DNA of 64,000 nucleotides, from positions 126,257,123 to 126,321,122 of the forward strand of contig JAIOJX010000004.1 in NCBI GenBank assembly GCA_022376925.1. The letters are read 5' to 3'. This stretch comes from Tragulus kanchil. Taxonomy: Eukaryota; Chordata; Mammalia; Artiodactyla; Tragulidae. This document shows, piece by piece, positions 47,580 through 60,372 of the stretch (the first letter of the stretch is position 1; each line of letters opens with the position of its first letter). The translations under genes were made by a program, and so were the position numbers. The notes under the pieces were generated by a model. It was not told where the DNA came from. It did not search any database and saw only the letters and a list, made by a program, of their open reading frames with translations.

Positions 47580-47829
47580 ACAACACATGTAATTTTTTTT
47601 GTGGGGGTAAAAACACATTAAAAAAGAAAAACAATACATATTGTGACAAATAGCAAGTGGTGGTGGGTACAAACCACCATGGAGGAAATGAATACTTTGA
47701 TTCCCCTAAATGCACTTTTTTTTTCTTCCTCTGATAATTGTTGGTATTATTTGCTATTGAACCACAGTCCCTACCTCTAATCCGTCTTAAATCCTATCCT
47801 TCTATTAAATAATATATTTTTAAATTAAA
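47580..47829. other. Unique non-coding sequence
   Basis: No gene or repeat recognised; includes T-rich runs. Confidence 0.35.
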
Positions 47830-48060
47830 TGCCCATTTCCTCAGGAAGCCTGCTTGATTTCCTATAACCTGATATAAACCTTACCATAGCACTTTGGACA
47901 TTTTATGTGAATTATTTTGTGTCTTATAGTTATTTTTTGTGATTTTGGCTTACTTTCACCCCAAATCTTAAGGTCTTCAGAGCAGGTTTTCAATCTATTT
48001 GGTAATATTTGAACCCCTCACAACTCTTAATCTTGGTTCTTAATACGCAAAAGTAGATGT
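47830..48060 (+). repeat. Possible L2 fragment
   Basis: Weak L2-like order: 'ctcaggaagcctgcttg', 'accatagcactttggac', 'tcttaaggtcttcagagc'. The stretch 48061-48491 after it holds nothing I recognise. Confidence 0.4.
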
Positions 48061-48491
48061 TTTTCTTTCAAAATTCTTGAAATAAATTTTTGGTGTGGTT
48101 GTTCAAGATAAGAAATGATTTCAGTACTTTATCATCAGATAAGGTGAATAAAGCTACTGGAGAAATTGAATACAGCTAGTGGAGAAAATTCATGCCTAAA
48201 CTTCTGAAACAAAGGAAAACAAAAACTATTTGAAGCTGAAATCCTTAGTAGTGAGCTCAGACAGAATTAATCTACCAAGAAAATGAAAAAACAGAAACTT
48301 CACTGTTTGATATTTGCATTATGAAAATTCTTAATATGATCTATTACATTAATCCTGAGAAATAATCTGTTAGAATTAATTAAGTGGAAGTATTTTAGGT
48401 ACCTTTGGAATTTTTGAAATATTTTAGAATTCCTTTTGGGATATTTGATGAGACTTCAAAATTCTTTAAATGTTGAGAGAAGATTTTTTTC

Positions 48492-50765
48492 AAAAACAGA
48501 AAAACATACATTGTAGTATAAATTTTAAAGAATTTAAATATTTTCTAATTATTTGTGTGTTATATTTATTTCTTATCATGTGGTTCAGTTACAAAATGCC
48601 AATAATATGCATTTTTACTTTGGATTCTTAGGGGAAATACAATGAAAAGGAAAAAAATTAATGTAAGGAAGCAGATATGAAAGGCAATAGATGGTGAATG
48701 AAAGGCACACATATACCCATAAAATCCATGGTTCCCATGCAACTCAACACTTCAGTCAATTTAAAAATAGTCACAACTGAAAGTTGAAAGTTATGTTTTA
48801 TTTGATAGGCATTTTTAGGACTTTGGGCCCGGGAGACAGCACCTCAAGTAACCCTGAGAGAATTACTCTGAAGAGGCAAGGGGAGGAGCCAGGTTATATA
48901 GAAACATTTCAAGGAAGGGTAGGTAGTCTTAGCATCAAAAGATGATTATGAATTAAAGAAAACCAGGTAACCCAAGTTAAGAAATTGAGCTCATTTTTGT
49001 GTATGGGAAGATGCAAGAATTTGGGCCCATTGAAATCATCCCTTTCATATACATCTCAGCTACATGGGCCAGTGTCCTGTGTTTTTCGCATTCTGAACTC
49101 CCTTGGGCTCAACATCAGGAGCGGCTGCAGTGTGGTGGCTGTAAGATCACAGGGATTTTTCTCCTTCCCAGGTGCCTTTAGGGCTCACCAGCTCACAATG
49201 GAGAGCTAGAATCGCTGATGAGCAAGGAATATGCCATCCTTGTTTACTGATACATTACTTTTATATTTAACTCTTATGACCATCTTTCCTCTGTTCTTGA
49301 TCAAGTGGGTAAATTTTGGAATTCCAAATTCCTCAGATCCTCAAAATCATCTCCCTCTGTTTTGAAGCTTTACCCAAGTCCTACTTATGAATTAATAGTT
49401 CTAGATGCTAGTTTATTTTAACTGTACCCTGATAAAGCATATAATCTTACCCTCACATTATTTTGAAATATATTCATCTGCTTAGTTTATTGAACTCCTA
49501 ATTCCTTTTAAAGGAGAGCTTGCTGTAAGGTTAAAATGATCATCATAACACTAACCTTAATACTGACTGATAACATTGAGTTGTATCTCATGAAATGTTA
49601 CCTTCTAGAGGAAGGTTGAAGGAAAATTTTGATCCCAGTAAAAAAACAGAAAAACATACATTGTAGTATAAATTTTAAAGAATTTAAATATTTTCTAATT
49701 ATTTGTGTGTTATATTTATTTCTTATCATGTGGTTCAGTTACAAAATGCCAATAATATGCATTTTTACTTTGGATTCTTAGGGGAAATACAATGAAAAGG
49801 AAAAAAATTAATGTAAGGAAGCAGATATGAAAGGCAATAGATGGTGAATGAAAGGCACACATATACCCATAAAATCCATGGTTCCCATGCAACTCAACAC
49901 TTCAGTCAATTTAAAAATAGTCACAACTGAAAGTTGAAAGTTATGTTTTATTTGATAGGCATTTTTAGGACTTTGGGCCCGGGAGACAGCACCTCAAGTA
50001 ACCCTGAGAGAATTACTCTGAAGAGGCAAGGGGAGGAGCCAGGTTATATAGAAACATTTCAAGGAAGGGTAGGTAGTCTTAGCATCAAAAGATGATTATG
50101 AATTAAAGAAAACCAGGTAACCCAAGTTAAGAAATTGAGCTCATTTTTGTGTATGGGAAGATGCAAGAATTTGGGCCCATTGAAATCATCCCTTTCATAT
50201 ACATCTCAGCTACATGGGCCAGTGTCCTGTGTTTTTCGCATTCTGAACTCCCTTGGGCTCAACATCAGGAGCGGCTGCAGTGTGGTGGCTGTAAGATCAC
50301 AGGGATTTTTCTCCTTCCCAGGTGCCTTTAGGGCTCACCAGCTCACAATGGAGAGCTAGAATCGCTGATGAGCAAGGAATATGCCATCCTTGTTTACTGA
50401 TACATTACTTTTATATTTAACTCTTATGACCATCTTTCCTCTGTTCTTGATCAAGTGGGTAAATTTTGGAATTCCAAATTCCTCAGATCCTCAAAATCAT
50501 CTCCCTCTGTTTTGAAGCTTTACCCAAGTCCTACTTATGAATTAATAGTTCTAGATGCTAGTTTATTTTAACTGTACCCTGATAAAGCATATAATCTTAC
50601 CCTCACATTATTTTGAAATATATTCATCTGCTTAGTTTATTGAACTCCTAATTCCTTTTAAAGGAGAGCTTGCTGTAAGGTTAAAATGATCATCATAACA
50701 CTAACCTTAATACTGACTGATAACATTGAGTTGTATCTCATGAAATGTTACCTTCTAGAGGAAGG
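48492..50765. repeat. Tile-overlap duplication 17
   Basis: Copy A 48492-49615 and copy B 49642-50765, both 1124 bp, constant offset 1150. The 26-bp filler 49616-49641 starts as a faulty reading of 50770-50795 (shared 'ttgaa', an A/T block, 'tgatc'). Confidence 0.97.
48769..49255 (-). mobile_element. LTR-like element, member 2
   Basis: Same family and orientation as 41341-41826. Minus strand: 'ctatataacctggctcctcc' (TATA-like), then 'atcaaataaaacataac' (AATAAA). Shared blocks run along the whole length, so these are two separate insertions. Image 49919-50405. Confidence 0.6.
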
Positions 50766-51249
50766 ATTAGTTTGAATATGGGAATTTCAGTCTGATCTTT
50801 TTAATCTACAGTCCTGTTTTCTTGAGTCCCCACAGAATGCTTTGTAAACAGCAGCCTGCAAAAAAAAAATGGGCACAGGTTCTACTGAGAGAATAGAAAA
50901 TGGCTCCCTGAGAATGGAACTTGAATTGTGGCTTGACTCATATCAGGGGCCAAAGCCACTATGAGCCCACAGAATGAAGAGGGCTGCTTCTGGATTTGAA
51001 TTGTTGTTATAACCACTGTAATATAACTCATTGTTCACCAAGCAAGACAGAAATTGTTCAGATGGACTGGATGTGTTGCCTTTTGAAACTAGGCAAAGGG
51101 TTTGAAATCCTGGCTATTTCCTTGTGCAAAGGATTGACTGTACTATTCATTTTCTGAGGTAAACATCCTTAAAATTGTTGGCATTTAGCAATATGTGAAG
51201 AGTGTGCTTTTGGATTTGGGGATGCATAACTGTGGTTTTGAACTCTCTT

Positions 51250-51400
51250 TCTGTTGCTTAGGTGTTTATCCTTAGACCATTTTGTAAATCCCTCTGAGTC
51301 CCAATTTCCTCATCTTTGAAATCACTAATGTCTGTCTTTTGAGGGATTTTGTGGCAATTAAACGAGATGACATGAATAAAATCTCCAGTAGACTGCATCG
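51250..51400 (+). repeat. MIR SINE
   Basis: 'ctgagtcccaatttcctc', 'atctttgaaatcac', 'ggcaattaaacgagatgac' follow the MIR consensus. Image 52359-52509. 50766-51249 before it holds nothing recognised. Confidence 0.6.
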
Positions 51401-51544
51401 GAAGGAGCACCAAAAGGAAAATGCAGAGAAAGTGAGATTGTAATGAGCCAGGAGATTGTAGTCCCTTATTATGTGCTCTCACTGAACCCTATGCAAAAAT
51501 TGATTCTGAAACTTGCCTAACGGACTCTGCTTTTGGCTTATCTC

Positions 51545-51670
51545 TCTGTGTCAACAGTGAACTTCTTAAAGGAAGACACTGTGGTTTTTCTTTTTTATTT
51601 CAAAATTTGACACAGTGGCTGACTCATAGTCAGTCTTGATTAAATGTTTGTTGGTTAAATGAGTAATGGA
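51545..51670 (+). repeat. L2 LINE 3' end
   Basis: 'aacttcttaaaggaagacac' then 'tggctgactcatagtc' and 'aaatgtttgttgg' match the L2 3' end order. Image 52654-52779. Confidence 0.55.
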
Positions 51671-52924
51671 ATAGCCTCTGAGACACTGTGACCTGAGAAT
51701 GATTTTGTCACTAGAGTTAGTGAAGTTCTTGATTGAAATGATTGTTTGTCATTAAAGAGTTTGTGAATCTGACTGATTAACCTTTTTTGAGTTGTATTTC
51801 ATCATAACACTAACCTTAATACTGACTGATAACATTGAGTTGTATCTCATGAAATGTTACCTTCTAGAGGAAGGATTAGTTTGAATATGGGAATTTCAGT
51901 CTGATCTTTTTAATCTACAGTCCTGTTTTCTTGAGTCCCCACAGAATGCTTTGTAAACAGCAGCCTGCAAAAAAAAAATGGGCACAGGTTCTACTGAGAG
52001 AATAGAAAATGGCTCCCTGAGAATGGAACTTGAATTGTGGCTTGACTCATATCAGGGGCCAAAGCCACTATGAGCCCACAGAATGAAGAGGGCTGCTTCT
52101 GGATTTGAATTGTTGTTATAACCACTGTAATATAACTCATTGTTCACCAAGCAAGACAGAAATTGTTCAGATGGACTGGATGTGTTGCCTTTTGAAACTA
52201 GGCAAAGGGTTTGAAATCCTGGCTATTTCCTTGTGCAAAGGATTGACTGTACTATTCATTTTCTGAGATAAACATCCTTAAAATTGTTGGCATTTAGCAA
52301 TATGTGAAGAGTGTGCTTTTGGATTTGGGGATGCATAACTGTGGTTTTGAACTCTCTTTCTGTTGCTTAGGTGTTTATCCTTAGACCATTTTGTAAATCC
52401 CTCTGAGTCCCAATTTCCTCATCTTTGAAATCACTAATGTCTGTCTTTTGAGGGATTTTGTGGCAATTAAACGAGATGACATGAATAAAATCTCCAGTAG
52501 ACTGCATCGGAAGGAGCACCAAAAGGAAAATGCAGAGAAAGTGAGATTGTAATGAGCCAGGAGATTGTAGTCCCTTATTATGTGCTCTCACTGAACCCTA
52601 TGCAAAAATTGATTCTGAAACTTGCCTAACGGACTCTGCTTTTGGCTTATCTCTCTGTGTCAACAGTGAACTTCTTAAAGGAAGACACTGTGGTTTTTCT
52701 TTTTTATTTCAAAATTTGACACAGTGGCTGACTCATAGTCAGTCTTGATTAAATGTTTGTTGGTTAAATGAGTAATGGAATAGCCTCTGAGACACTGTGA
52801 CCTGAGAATGATTTTGTCACTAGAGTTAGTGAAGTCTTAGGGCAATTGATCCATGTATAAGCCACAAGTTATTGATCTCAAATGCTCTTTTAGCAATCCT
52901 AGATTAATATGAGAATTGTTTTTT

Positions 52925-53185
52925 GTTGGCCACTTCTATTGGTCTTTCATTTATCTATTTTCATCCATCTTTGTTCTTTGGCCTGTGTGGGCCTCCAATG
53001 GCAGTGGCTTCTCTCACTGCAGAGCACCGGCTCTGCGTGCATGCGCTTCAGAGCTCCGGCTCAGTAGTTGGACACATCAGTCCAGCCGCTCCATAGCATG
53101 TGGGATCTCCCCGGACCAGGGATCAAACCGGCGCCCCTTGCACTTTAAGGTGGTGTCCTTACCCACTGGACCACCAGGGAAGCCC
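52925..53185 (-). repeat. CHR-type SINE with target-site duplication
   Basis: Antisense SINE with 'ccacttctattggtctttc', 'gttggacacatcagtcc', ending 'ggaccaccagggaagccc'. Target-site duplication TGAGAATTGTTTTTT at 52910-52924 and 53186-53200. The partial image in tile 20 is 54109-54274. Confidence 0.92.
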
Positions 53186-53221
53186 TGAGAATTGTTTTTT
53201 AAACTACAGATTTCAAGAAAT

Positions 53222-53280
53222 AGGGATCCGTGAATCTGCATTTCTAACAAGCTCCCTAGGTTATTCTCATGTGCAGTCAG
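53222..53280 (+). repeat. MER5-like fragment
   Basis: 'gaatctgcatttctaacaag', then 'ctccctaggttattctc' and 'atgtgcagtcagag'; a short MER5A-type piece. Image 54311-54369. Confidence 0.5.
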
Positions 53281-53519
53281 AGTTTATTTTGGCAGTTCTC
53301 AAGCTCTTGGCAATCTTACTAGTGACTCAACACAAGTTTACTATTAGAATGCCCAAGGTAGAACTAGCCAGGTCCCAACAAGTAGATTGAGAACAGCAGG
53401 GGCCAGCAGGAAATGGGATTCTGAGAAATCTAGGCAAGCTTGTGTGGGCTAATGATCTTGGATGGTACTTCTCAAGCTTATCTGATTGTTTGAACTATGA
53501 CAGGAAGTCAGAATAAAAA

Positions 53520-53715
53520 TCTGAAAACAGATTGGCAGCGTTGGAATTCTATCCTCATTGGTAACTTAATCTTTTATACCTCAGTTTCCTCATCTGCAAA
53601 ATAGAGATAATCATATTTCTACTTTATAAGGTACTATGAAGACTAAATAAAATAAGTATGTAAAGCATAATGCTTGGCACAAATGTGGGCTCAATTCATA
53701 CTAGTATTACCATCA
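53520..53715 (+). repeat. MIR SINE
   Basis: Well-preserved MIR: 'cctcagtttcctcatctgc', 'aaaatagagataatc', 'taaagcataatgcttggc'. Image 54609-54804. 53716-54064 after it is weakly L2-like. Confidence 0.75.
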
Positions 53716-55178
53716 TCCCCAGCATCAAAAACAAGACCATTATCATCCTTTCAGGACAGAGCTAGTCCTCCTTCTTCATGGGCATTCTCATGAAGTCTTA
53801 CCTGATTTTTCCAGTTCCTAAATATTTAACTCTCTTTGAAACTTCTCACATACAAATCTTGAAACAATTTTAGCATCTAGTTCTATCCTGTTTTGGAGAA
53901 TGACATTTATCAATAGTATTTTCCTGTCTTATTCTTAGATCTTCTGAAGCAAAATATATGCTATCTGATAATATATAGCAAAACATCTCTGTTGGGCTGA
54001 AGATGATGTCAGTTTCAAAAGCACATGTTAGATGAACAATTGTATTCCAAAAGACCTTTGCCAATTATAGCCATTTCCCACTGGAACATGTCATCAAAGA
54101 TCATAGCATGCAGAGCACCGGCTCTGCGTGCATGCTTCAGAGCTCCGGCTCAGTAGTTGGACACATCAGTCCAGCCGCTCCATAGCATGTGGGATCTCCC
54201 CGGACCAGGGATCAAACCGGCGCCCCTTGCACTTTAAGGTGGTGTCCTTACCCACTGGACCACCAGGGAAGCCCTGAGAATTGTTTTTTAAACTACAGAT
54301 TTCAAGAAATAGGGATCCGTGAATCTGCATTTCTAACAAGCTCCCTAGGTTATTCTCATGTGCAGTCAGAGTTTATTTTGGCAGTTCTCAAGCTCTTGGC
54401 AATCTTACTAGTGACTCAACACAAGTTTACTATTAGAATGCCCAAGGTAGAACTAGCCAGGTCCCAACAAGTAGATTGAGAACAGCAGGGGCCAGCAGGA
54501 AATGGGATTCTGAGAAATCTAGGCAAGCTTGTGTGGGCTAATGATCTTGGATGGTACTTCTCAAGCTTATCTGATTGTTTGAACTATGACAGGAAGTCAG
54601 AATAAAAATCTGAAAACAGATTGGCAGCGTTGGAATTCTATCCTCATTGGTAACTTAATCTTTTATACCTCAGTTTCCTCATCTGCAAAATAGAGATAAT
54701 CATATTTCTACTTTATAAGGTACTATGAAGACTAAATAAAATAAGTATGTAAAGCATAATGCTTGGCACAAATGTGGGCTCAATTCATACTAGTATTACC
54801 ATCATCCCCAGCATCAAAAACAAGACCATTATCATCCTTTCAGGACAGAGCTAGTCCTCCTTCTTCATGGGCATTCTCATGAAGTCTTACCTGATTTTTC
54901 CAGTTCCTAAATATTTAACTCTCTTTGAAACTTCTCACATACAAATCTTGAAACAATTTTAGCATCTAGTTCTATCCTGTTTTGGAGAATGACATTTATC
55001 AATAGTATTTTCCTGTCTTATTCTTAGATCTTCTGAAGCAAAATATATGCTATCTGATAATATATAGCAAAACATCTCTGTTGGGCTGAAGATGATGTCA
55101 GTTTCAAAAGCACATGTTAGATGAACAATTGTATTCCAAAAGACCTTTGCCAATTATAGCCATTTCCCACTGGAACAT

Positions 55179-55950
55179 TATAGAACATCATCAACAGCAA
55201 CTAAAATGGAGGTCATTATTGTCACTTGGTAGCTTGTGCTTCAAAAATTAATTCCAACCACCGAAGCATATGAAGAGAATATGCTTTGGCTTTAAAAATA
55301 GACCATACACATATTTTGAGGTCAAAATTCTAAACACTGGTTTCATTTTTGCATTTTTTCCAGAGATTTCTGTATGGAAATTTTAGATTGTGCAAGTATG
55401 AAACAATCTACAAATGAATTTACTTGGCCTCATTTAACTCCAAAATTGCTGGCTCCTAAGCACAGCTGAAGAAAGTCTGATTATTATTTTCTTTTCTAAA
55501 TCATTTTATCAAAAGTAGCTCTAAAATAGATAATATTATTCATCAGCCTTGAAATAGGTTGAGGTTTCCCTAATATGTGTACATGTACAGGCACCCGTGC
55601 ACAAATATTGATAGTCTAACAAAAAGCTGTTTTAATTTCATGAATGAATTCTGCTTGCTTTACTTTGTTTTGAATAGAGGGATTAGGGAATTATTTGTGT
55701 TTTCTTAATTTGTTTTGTGTTTGATTTGAAAATTTTGAAAAGATACGGAATGATTAAAATCATTAAGGTATGTTAGTTGTAAAAAAAGGAGAAAAGTGGA
55801 AAAATTCCATCCATAATCAAAACCATGTACAAGTTCCTGTATCCTTGTCTTTTGAAGTAAAATGCTGACTGAAGAATTAGTAATGGGGAAATGTGAAGAT
55901 GTAGAGACAAAGAATAGCCGTTGGGCTGGTGATAATTTAGACTACAATTC
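55179..55950. other. Unique AT-rich sequence
   Basis: No gene or repeat recognised. Confidence 0.45.
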
Positions 55951-56340
55951 TGCCATGTAGCAGAATCACAAAACTCCCAGTTCCTGAAAGATACAGATAA
56001 AGGCCTGACACATGTCCTAAGCTGTTCTTACAGAAAACAGATAAAACTGCTGACCTCAAAAACATAGACCATAGACTGATTGAAGCCAGAAGGCTGATGA
56101 TGTGTGAAACTTTACCTTGATGCCAACCAGTCTGAGAATTGTTCAATGAGCTGATCACACCTTGCTCCTTGAACGTTATCAAAGTCCTCACTACCCACTC
56201 CAGGGTGGGTCACACAGTCTTGAGGGCATTGGCCCAATGTGATTCCCCTTGCCTGGGAAAACAATAAAAGCTACCCTTTTCTACCTCACCCAGGTCTCTA
56301 AAGTTTCTATTTGGCATTGATGAACAGGGGCAGAGTTTCA
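55951..56340 (+). mobile_element. LTR-like segment
   Basis: Ends with an R-U5-like order: 'aaaacaataaaagctaccc' (AATAAA), 'acctcacccaggtctc', 'tttctatttggcattgatg'. No clear terminal TG/CA pair or target-site duplication was found. Image about 57131-57492. Confidence 0.35.
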
Positions 56341-56518
56341 GTAATCCCAGCTGTAAATATCTGAATATTTCTATCAGTACTTCCCATCCCTCTGTCCTTT
56401 CTCTGTTTATCCATACAGGAATACCCGAGTGTAAAATTTCACCAATTACATTCATATAGTGTGTAATTCCTGCCTTTTCATTTAACATTACTGTTTTCCT
56501 ATGCAAGAATAGATTAAG

Positions 56519-56675
56519 GGCTTCCCTTGTGGCTCAGTGGATAAGAACCCATTTGCCAATGCAGGAGACACAGGTTTGATCCCTGATTTGAGAAGATCCC
56601 ACATACTGTAGAGCAGCTAAACCTACACATCAACAAAGACCAAGCACAGCCAAAAATAAAGAAAAGTTAAAAAAA
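56519..56675 (+). repeat. tRNA-derived SINE (CHR-like), short
   Basis: Sense SINE 'gggcttcccttgtggctcag', 'gaagatcccacatactg', ending 'cacagccaaaaataaag' and an A-run. Target-site duplication AATAGATTAA at 56509-56518 and 56676-56685. Image 57671-57826. Confidence 0.88.
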
Positions 56676-56796
56676 AATAGATTAAAAGAAAGAATATATG
56701 TTGCTAAAATTCTTTGAAATATTTAAATATGCTTTTCAGAATGAAATTAGATTTCAAAAGTCCAATGAGCTGTAGGGAGTTTCCTCACATACATAT

Positions 56797-56876
56797 ATTG
56801 AGTTGGCTAAAAGGTTTGTTGGATTTTTCCCTAATACCTTATGAAAAATTCCAAACAACGTTTTGGCCAATCCACT
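56797..56876. mobile_element. Mariner-type MITE, ~80 bp
   Basis: Near-palindrome: 'gttggctaaaaggtttgttg' at the left is mirrored by 'caacgttttggccaatcc' at the right, with a short 'ccctaataccttatg' centre. The layout matches mariner-derived palindromic MITEs found in cetartiodactyls. Image 57948-58027. Confidence 0.7.
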
Positions 56877-58269
56877 ACATTCCACATCTATATGTAACCT
56901 ATAGTTATATTTTACCTATATCCTCACTATATACAATTTTTAGATTATAGTAATTGATTTTCAGACTCAATTTTTGGAGGATTAATCCAAATTTTAATTT
57001 TAAAACTTATCCATGAAGATTAGCAGAAGCTGAGTCAGTCATATGCCATTCCTCTGATTCCTTACATTTTTTCACACTTTTTCTGTAATTATCACAATGC
57101 AGTAAATATTTTTTCCCAAAAATTTCGGGGAGTTCCTGAAAGATACAGATAAAGGCCTGACACATGTCCTAAGCTGTTCTTACAGAAAACAGATAAAACT
57201 GCTGACCTCAAAAACATAGACCATAGACTGATTGAAGCCAGAAGGCTGATGATGTGTGAAACTTTACCTTGATGCCAACCAGTCTGAGAATTGTTCAATG
57301 AGCTGATCACACCTTGCTCCTTGAACGTTATCAAAGTCCTCACTACCCACTCCAGGGTGGGTCACACAGTCTTGAGGGCATTGGCCCAATGTGATTCCCC
57401 TTGCCTGGGAAAACAATAAAAGCTACCCTTTTCTACCTCACCCAGGTCTCTAAAGTTTCTATTTGGCATTGATGAACAGGGGCAGAGTTTCAGTAATCCC
57501 AGCTGTAAATATCTGAATATTTCTATCAGTACTTCCCATCCCTCTGTCCTTTCTCTGTTTATCCATACAGGAATACCCGAGTGTAAAATTTCACCAATTA
57601 CATTCATATAGTGTGTAATTCCTGCCTTTTCATTTAACATTACTGTTTTCCTATGCAAGAATAGATTAAGGGCTTCCCTTGTGGCTCAGTGGATAAGAAC
57701 CCATTTGCCAATGCAGGAGACACAGGTTTGATCCCTGATTTGAGAAGATCCCACATACTGTAGAGCAGCTAAACCTACACATCAACAAAGACCAAGCACA
57801 GCCAAAAATAAAGAAAAGTTAAAAAAAATAGATTAAAAGAAAGAATATATGTTGCTAAAATTCTTTGAAATATTTAAATATGCTTTTCAGAATGAAATTA
57901 GATTTCAAAAGTCCAATGAGCTGTAGGGAGTTTCCTCACATACATATATTGAGTTGGCTAAAAGGTTTGTTGGATTTTTCCCTAATACCTTATGAAAAAT
58001 TCCAAACAACGTTTTGGCCAATCCACTACATTCCACATCTATATGTAACCTATAGTTATATTTTACCTATATCCTCACTATATACAATTTTTAGATTATA
58101 GTAATTGATTTTCAGACTCAATTTTTGGAGGATTAATCCAAATTTTAATTTTAAAACTTATCCATGAAGATTAGCAGAAGCTGAGTCAGTCATATGCCAT
58201 TCCTCTGATTCCTTACATTTTTTTCACACTTTTTTCTGTAATTATCACAATGCAGTAAATATTTGCTAA

Positions 58270-58472
58270 ACAGAGGCTTCCCCAGTGGCACAATGGTAAA
58301 GAATCTTCCTGCTAAAGCAGGAGATGCAGGAAATGTGGGTTCGATCCCTGGCTCTGGAAGATCTCCTGGTGAATGGCATGGCAACCCACTCTAATATCCT
58401 TGCCTGAAAAATTCCATGGACAGAGGAGACTGGTGGGCTATAGTCCATAGGGTCGCAAAGAGTCAGACTCTT
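58270..58472 (+). repeat. Bov-tA SINE
   Basis: Sense copy 'aggcttccccagtggcac' to 'gggtcgcaaagagtcagac'. Includes 'tgggttcgatccctgg', the tRNA B-box region. Confidence 0.9.
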
Positions 58473-59882
58473 TAGAAGCTTGGAAGACAAACAGCCAAGG
58501 CAGGATGCCCTAGTCAAAGAAGGTTTCCTGGTACAGCTGGAGAAAGCCTAGGAGATACCCAGTGTTCTAGTAGAGGCTTGTGTTCTGCTAAACCCTGAGG
58601 GGAGTGAGAGACCTCTGCCTCAGGGGTTCATGGAGAGCCTCCCCATATTGTTCAGCTGAGACATTCTTGCTAGCATTCATTCAAGTTCATAATTTTGGTT
58701 AGAAATTCAGATATATTTAATATAATATTTGTATAATATAATAATATGTATAGTATATAAATATTTGGATTTGGGGTTCTGGGGTCTGGAAATTTCTTCA
58801 AGTTCAGTTGTATATGCCTCTGTCCCCTGTGACACATTCATCCACTTAAACTTTCTCAAAAGAGGATAGATTTGCCTATTTAATTTACCAGGATGAGGAT
58901 TCTACAAATACTTCTATTTGAAACTAATCATTTTCATTCTCCATTTTTTTTTTTTGCATGTCTAAGTTAATTATTTTGTTTTGGTTATACACTTCTCTTT
59001 TTGGTTCTGTCTACCTTGAGATAAAGTACACATAGAATATTTAATTGCTTATTGAATGCAGTGATAAATTCTTTTGCATTTTCTCTAGACGTAATATAAA
59101 CTCAGATCCTTTTAAGATTTATCCTTAAGTTCATTGCCCTTTCTTGATCATTTCTGGGGCTCTTCTTTGAACCCTCTTCAGTTTTCCCGTGTGCTTCTTA
59201 AAAGAGAGGAATTGAAACTGACAGTAACTCTCTAATGAGGCTCTGCTACTCAATATGGCAAATAACTTTATAGCTTTTAAGCTATTTTTTTCTGCTAACA
59301 TACTCCCTTTTAGTGCTGGTACCACCTTGCTCAAGATACACGTCTGTGGTGGTTTTTAAAGCCCAAAGCTCTTTGAGTCAATTTCCTTATCAATAGAACT
59401 CAACCTAAAGAACCAAAGGGCTGGTGCCTTTATGAAAGCCTCCCTGTCTACCTCTGCCTTTAGTGACTCATCTCAAAAAAACAGGTTTTTTTTTTCCCCT
59501 TTTTTTGCTGTGACAGAGATCTTTTGTTAGATTGTCCTTAGAATCTGTTTAACAGTGGCTAAGTGCCAATGGTGCTGACAAGAAGCAAGAATTAAGATCA
59601 GGTTCTGTTGCAAAGGTATCATATCCAAACAACTCTTTAACGCTGAAGTGGGGAATGTGTTTGTTATATTTGCAGGGTATGATAATTCACAAATAATTGG
59701 CTTTAGCTTGTCAACTTTTAGTGCTGACTTATTAACTCCTGAATTCTATAGGCCATTTTCTTTACATAGCAAGATATCATACTTTAATCTTCTGCAGTAG
59801 GAAAATAACCAAGCAGATGGTATTTACAGGGAAATCAAACTACTTGGATTTTTGATAAAGCAGCTACTGCTATTAGAATATA
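58473..59882. other. Unique sequence with AT-rich tract
   Basis: 58690-58765 is an (AT)-rich low-complexity run; T10-type runs occur near 58950 and 59490. No gene or element recognised. Confidence 0.45.
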
Positions 59883-59954
59883 GATATTACTTCTTGTCAG
59901 AAGGATGCCAGTAACTAAACAAACTATAATATGTAAATAAACTAAAATTAAGTA

Positions 59955-60178
59955 TATGTGTGTGTGCTACATCACTTCAGTTGTCTCTAACTGTTTCTGA
60001 TCCTATGAACTCTAGCCCACCAGGCTCCTCTGTCCATGAGATTCTTTGGGGAAGAATATTGAAGTGGGTTGCCATGCCTTCCTTCAGGGGATCTTCCCAA
60101 CCCAGGGATAGAACCCATGTCTCTTATGTCTCCTGCATTGGCATGTGGGTTCTATACCACTAGTGCCACCTGGAAACC
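59955..60178 (-). repeat. Bov-tA SINE with (GT)n
   Basis: Antisense copy: GT run, 'ctacatcacttcagttgtc', 'ctctgtccatgagattc', ending 'gccacctggaaacc'. Image 61066-61289. Confidence 0.88.
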
Positions 60179-60372
60179 AAATAACTAAATTACCCCCAAA
60201 ATGAATGACTGAATGAAGAAAGAAGGAGCAATGAGAATCCTGCAAGTGCAGGTAGCATTTAAAATTTACCTTTCTCTACAGAAAGTTATTTTGATAGATG
60301 TAAAATGTGCCAGGTGGGCAAATAAAATTGAATATGAAATATCTGATTTAAAGTTGCCTTTCTGGTATTATT

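Larger units (their letters stand above)
50690..52835. repeat. Tile-overlap duplication 18
   Basis: Copy A 50690-51726 and copy B 51799-52835, constant offset 1109, one G/A difference near 51158/52267. Filler 51727-51798 is the longest (72 bp). Its last part is a faulty reading of 51824-51853 ('gactgat', then 'ttgagttgtat'). 50690-50765 is also in duplication 17. Confidence 0.97.
53018..55178. repeat. Tile-overlap duplication 19
   Basis: Copy A 53018-54089 and copy B 54109-55178, offset 1091 then 1089 (a 'gc' lost in the first 25 bp of copy B). The 19-bp filler 54090-54108 resembles 55184-55200 ('catcatcaacagc' versus 'tcatcaaagatc'). Confidence 0.97.
55979..58264. repeat. Tile-overlap duplication 20
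   Basis: Copy A 55979-57111 and copy B 57131-58264, offset 1152-1153 with A/T-run indels only. Filler 57112-57130 (19 bp) resembles a faulty reading of 55960-55978, the sequence before copy A. Confidence 0.97.

Noticed and set aside
55951..56340. Complete LTR with defined ends
   Set aside because: Only the R-U5-like order is convincing; no target-site duplication or terminal TG/CA pair could be fixed, so it is listed at low confidence only.
58270..58472. tRNA genes suggested by B-box-like 'ggttcgatccctgg' motifs
   Set aside because: These are tRNA-derived SINE heads; cloverleaf arms are degenerate and the SINE body follows.
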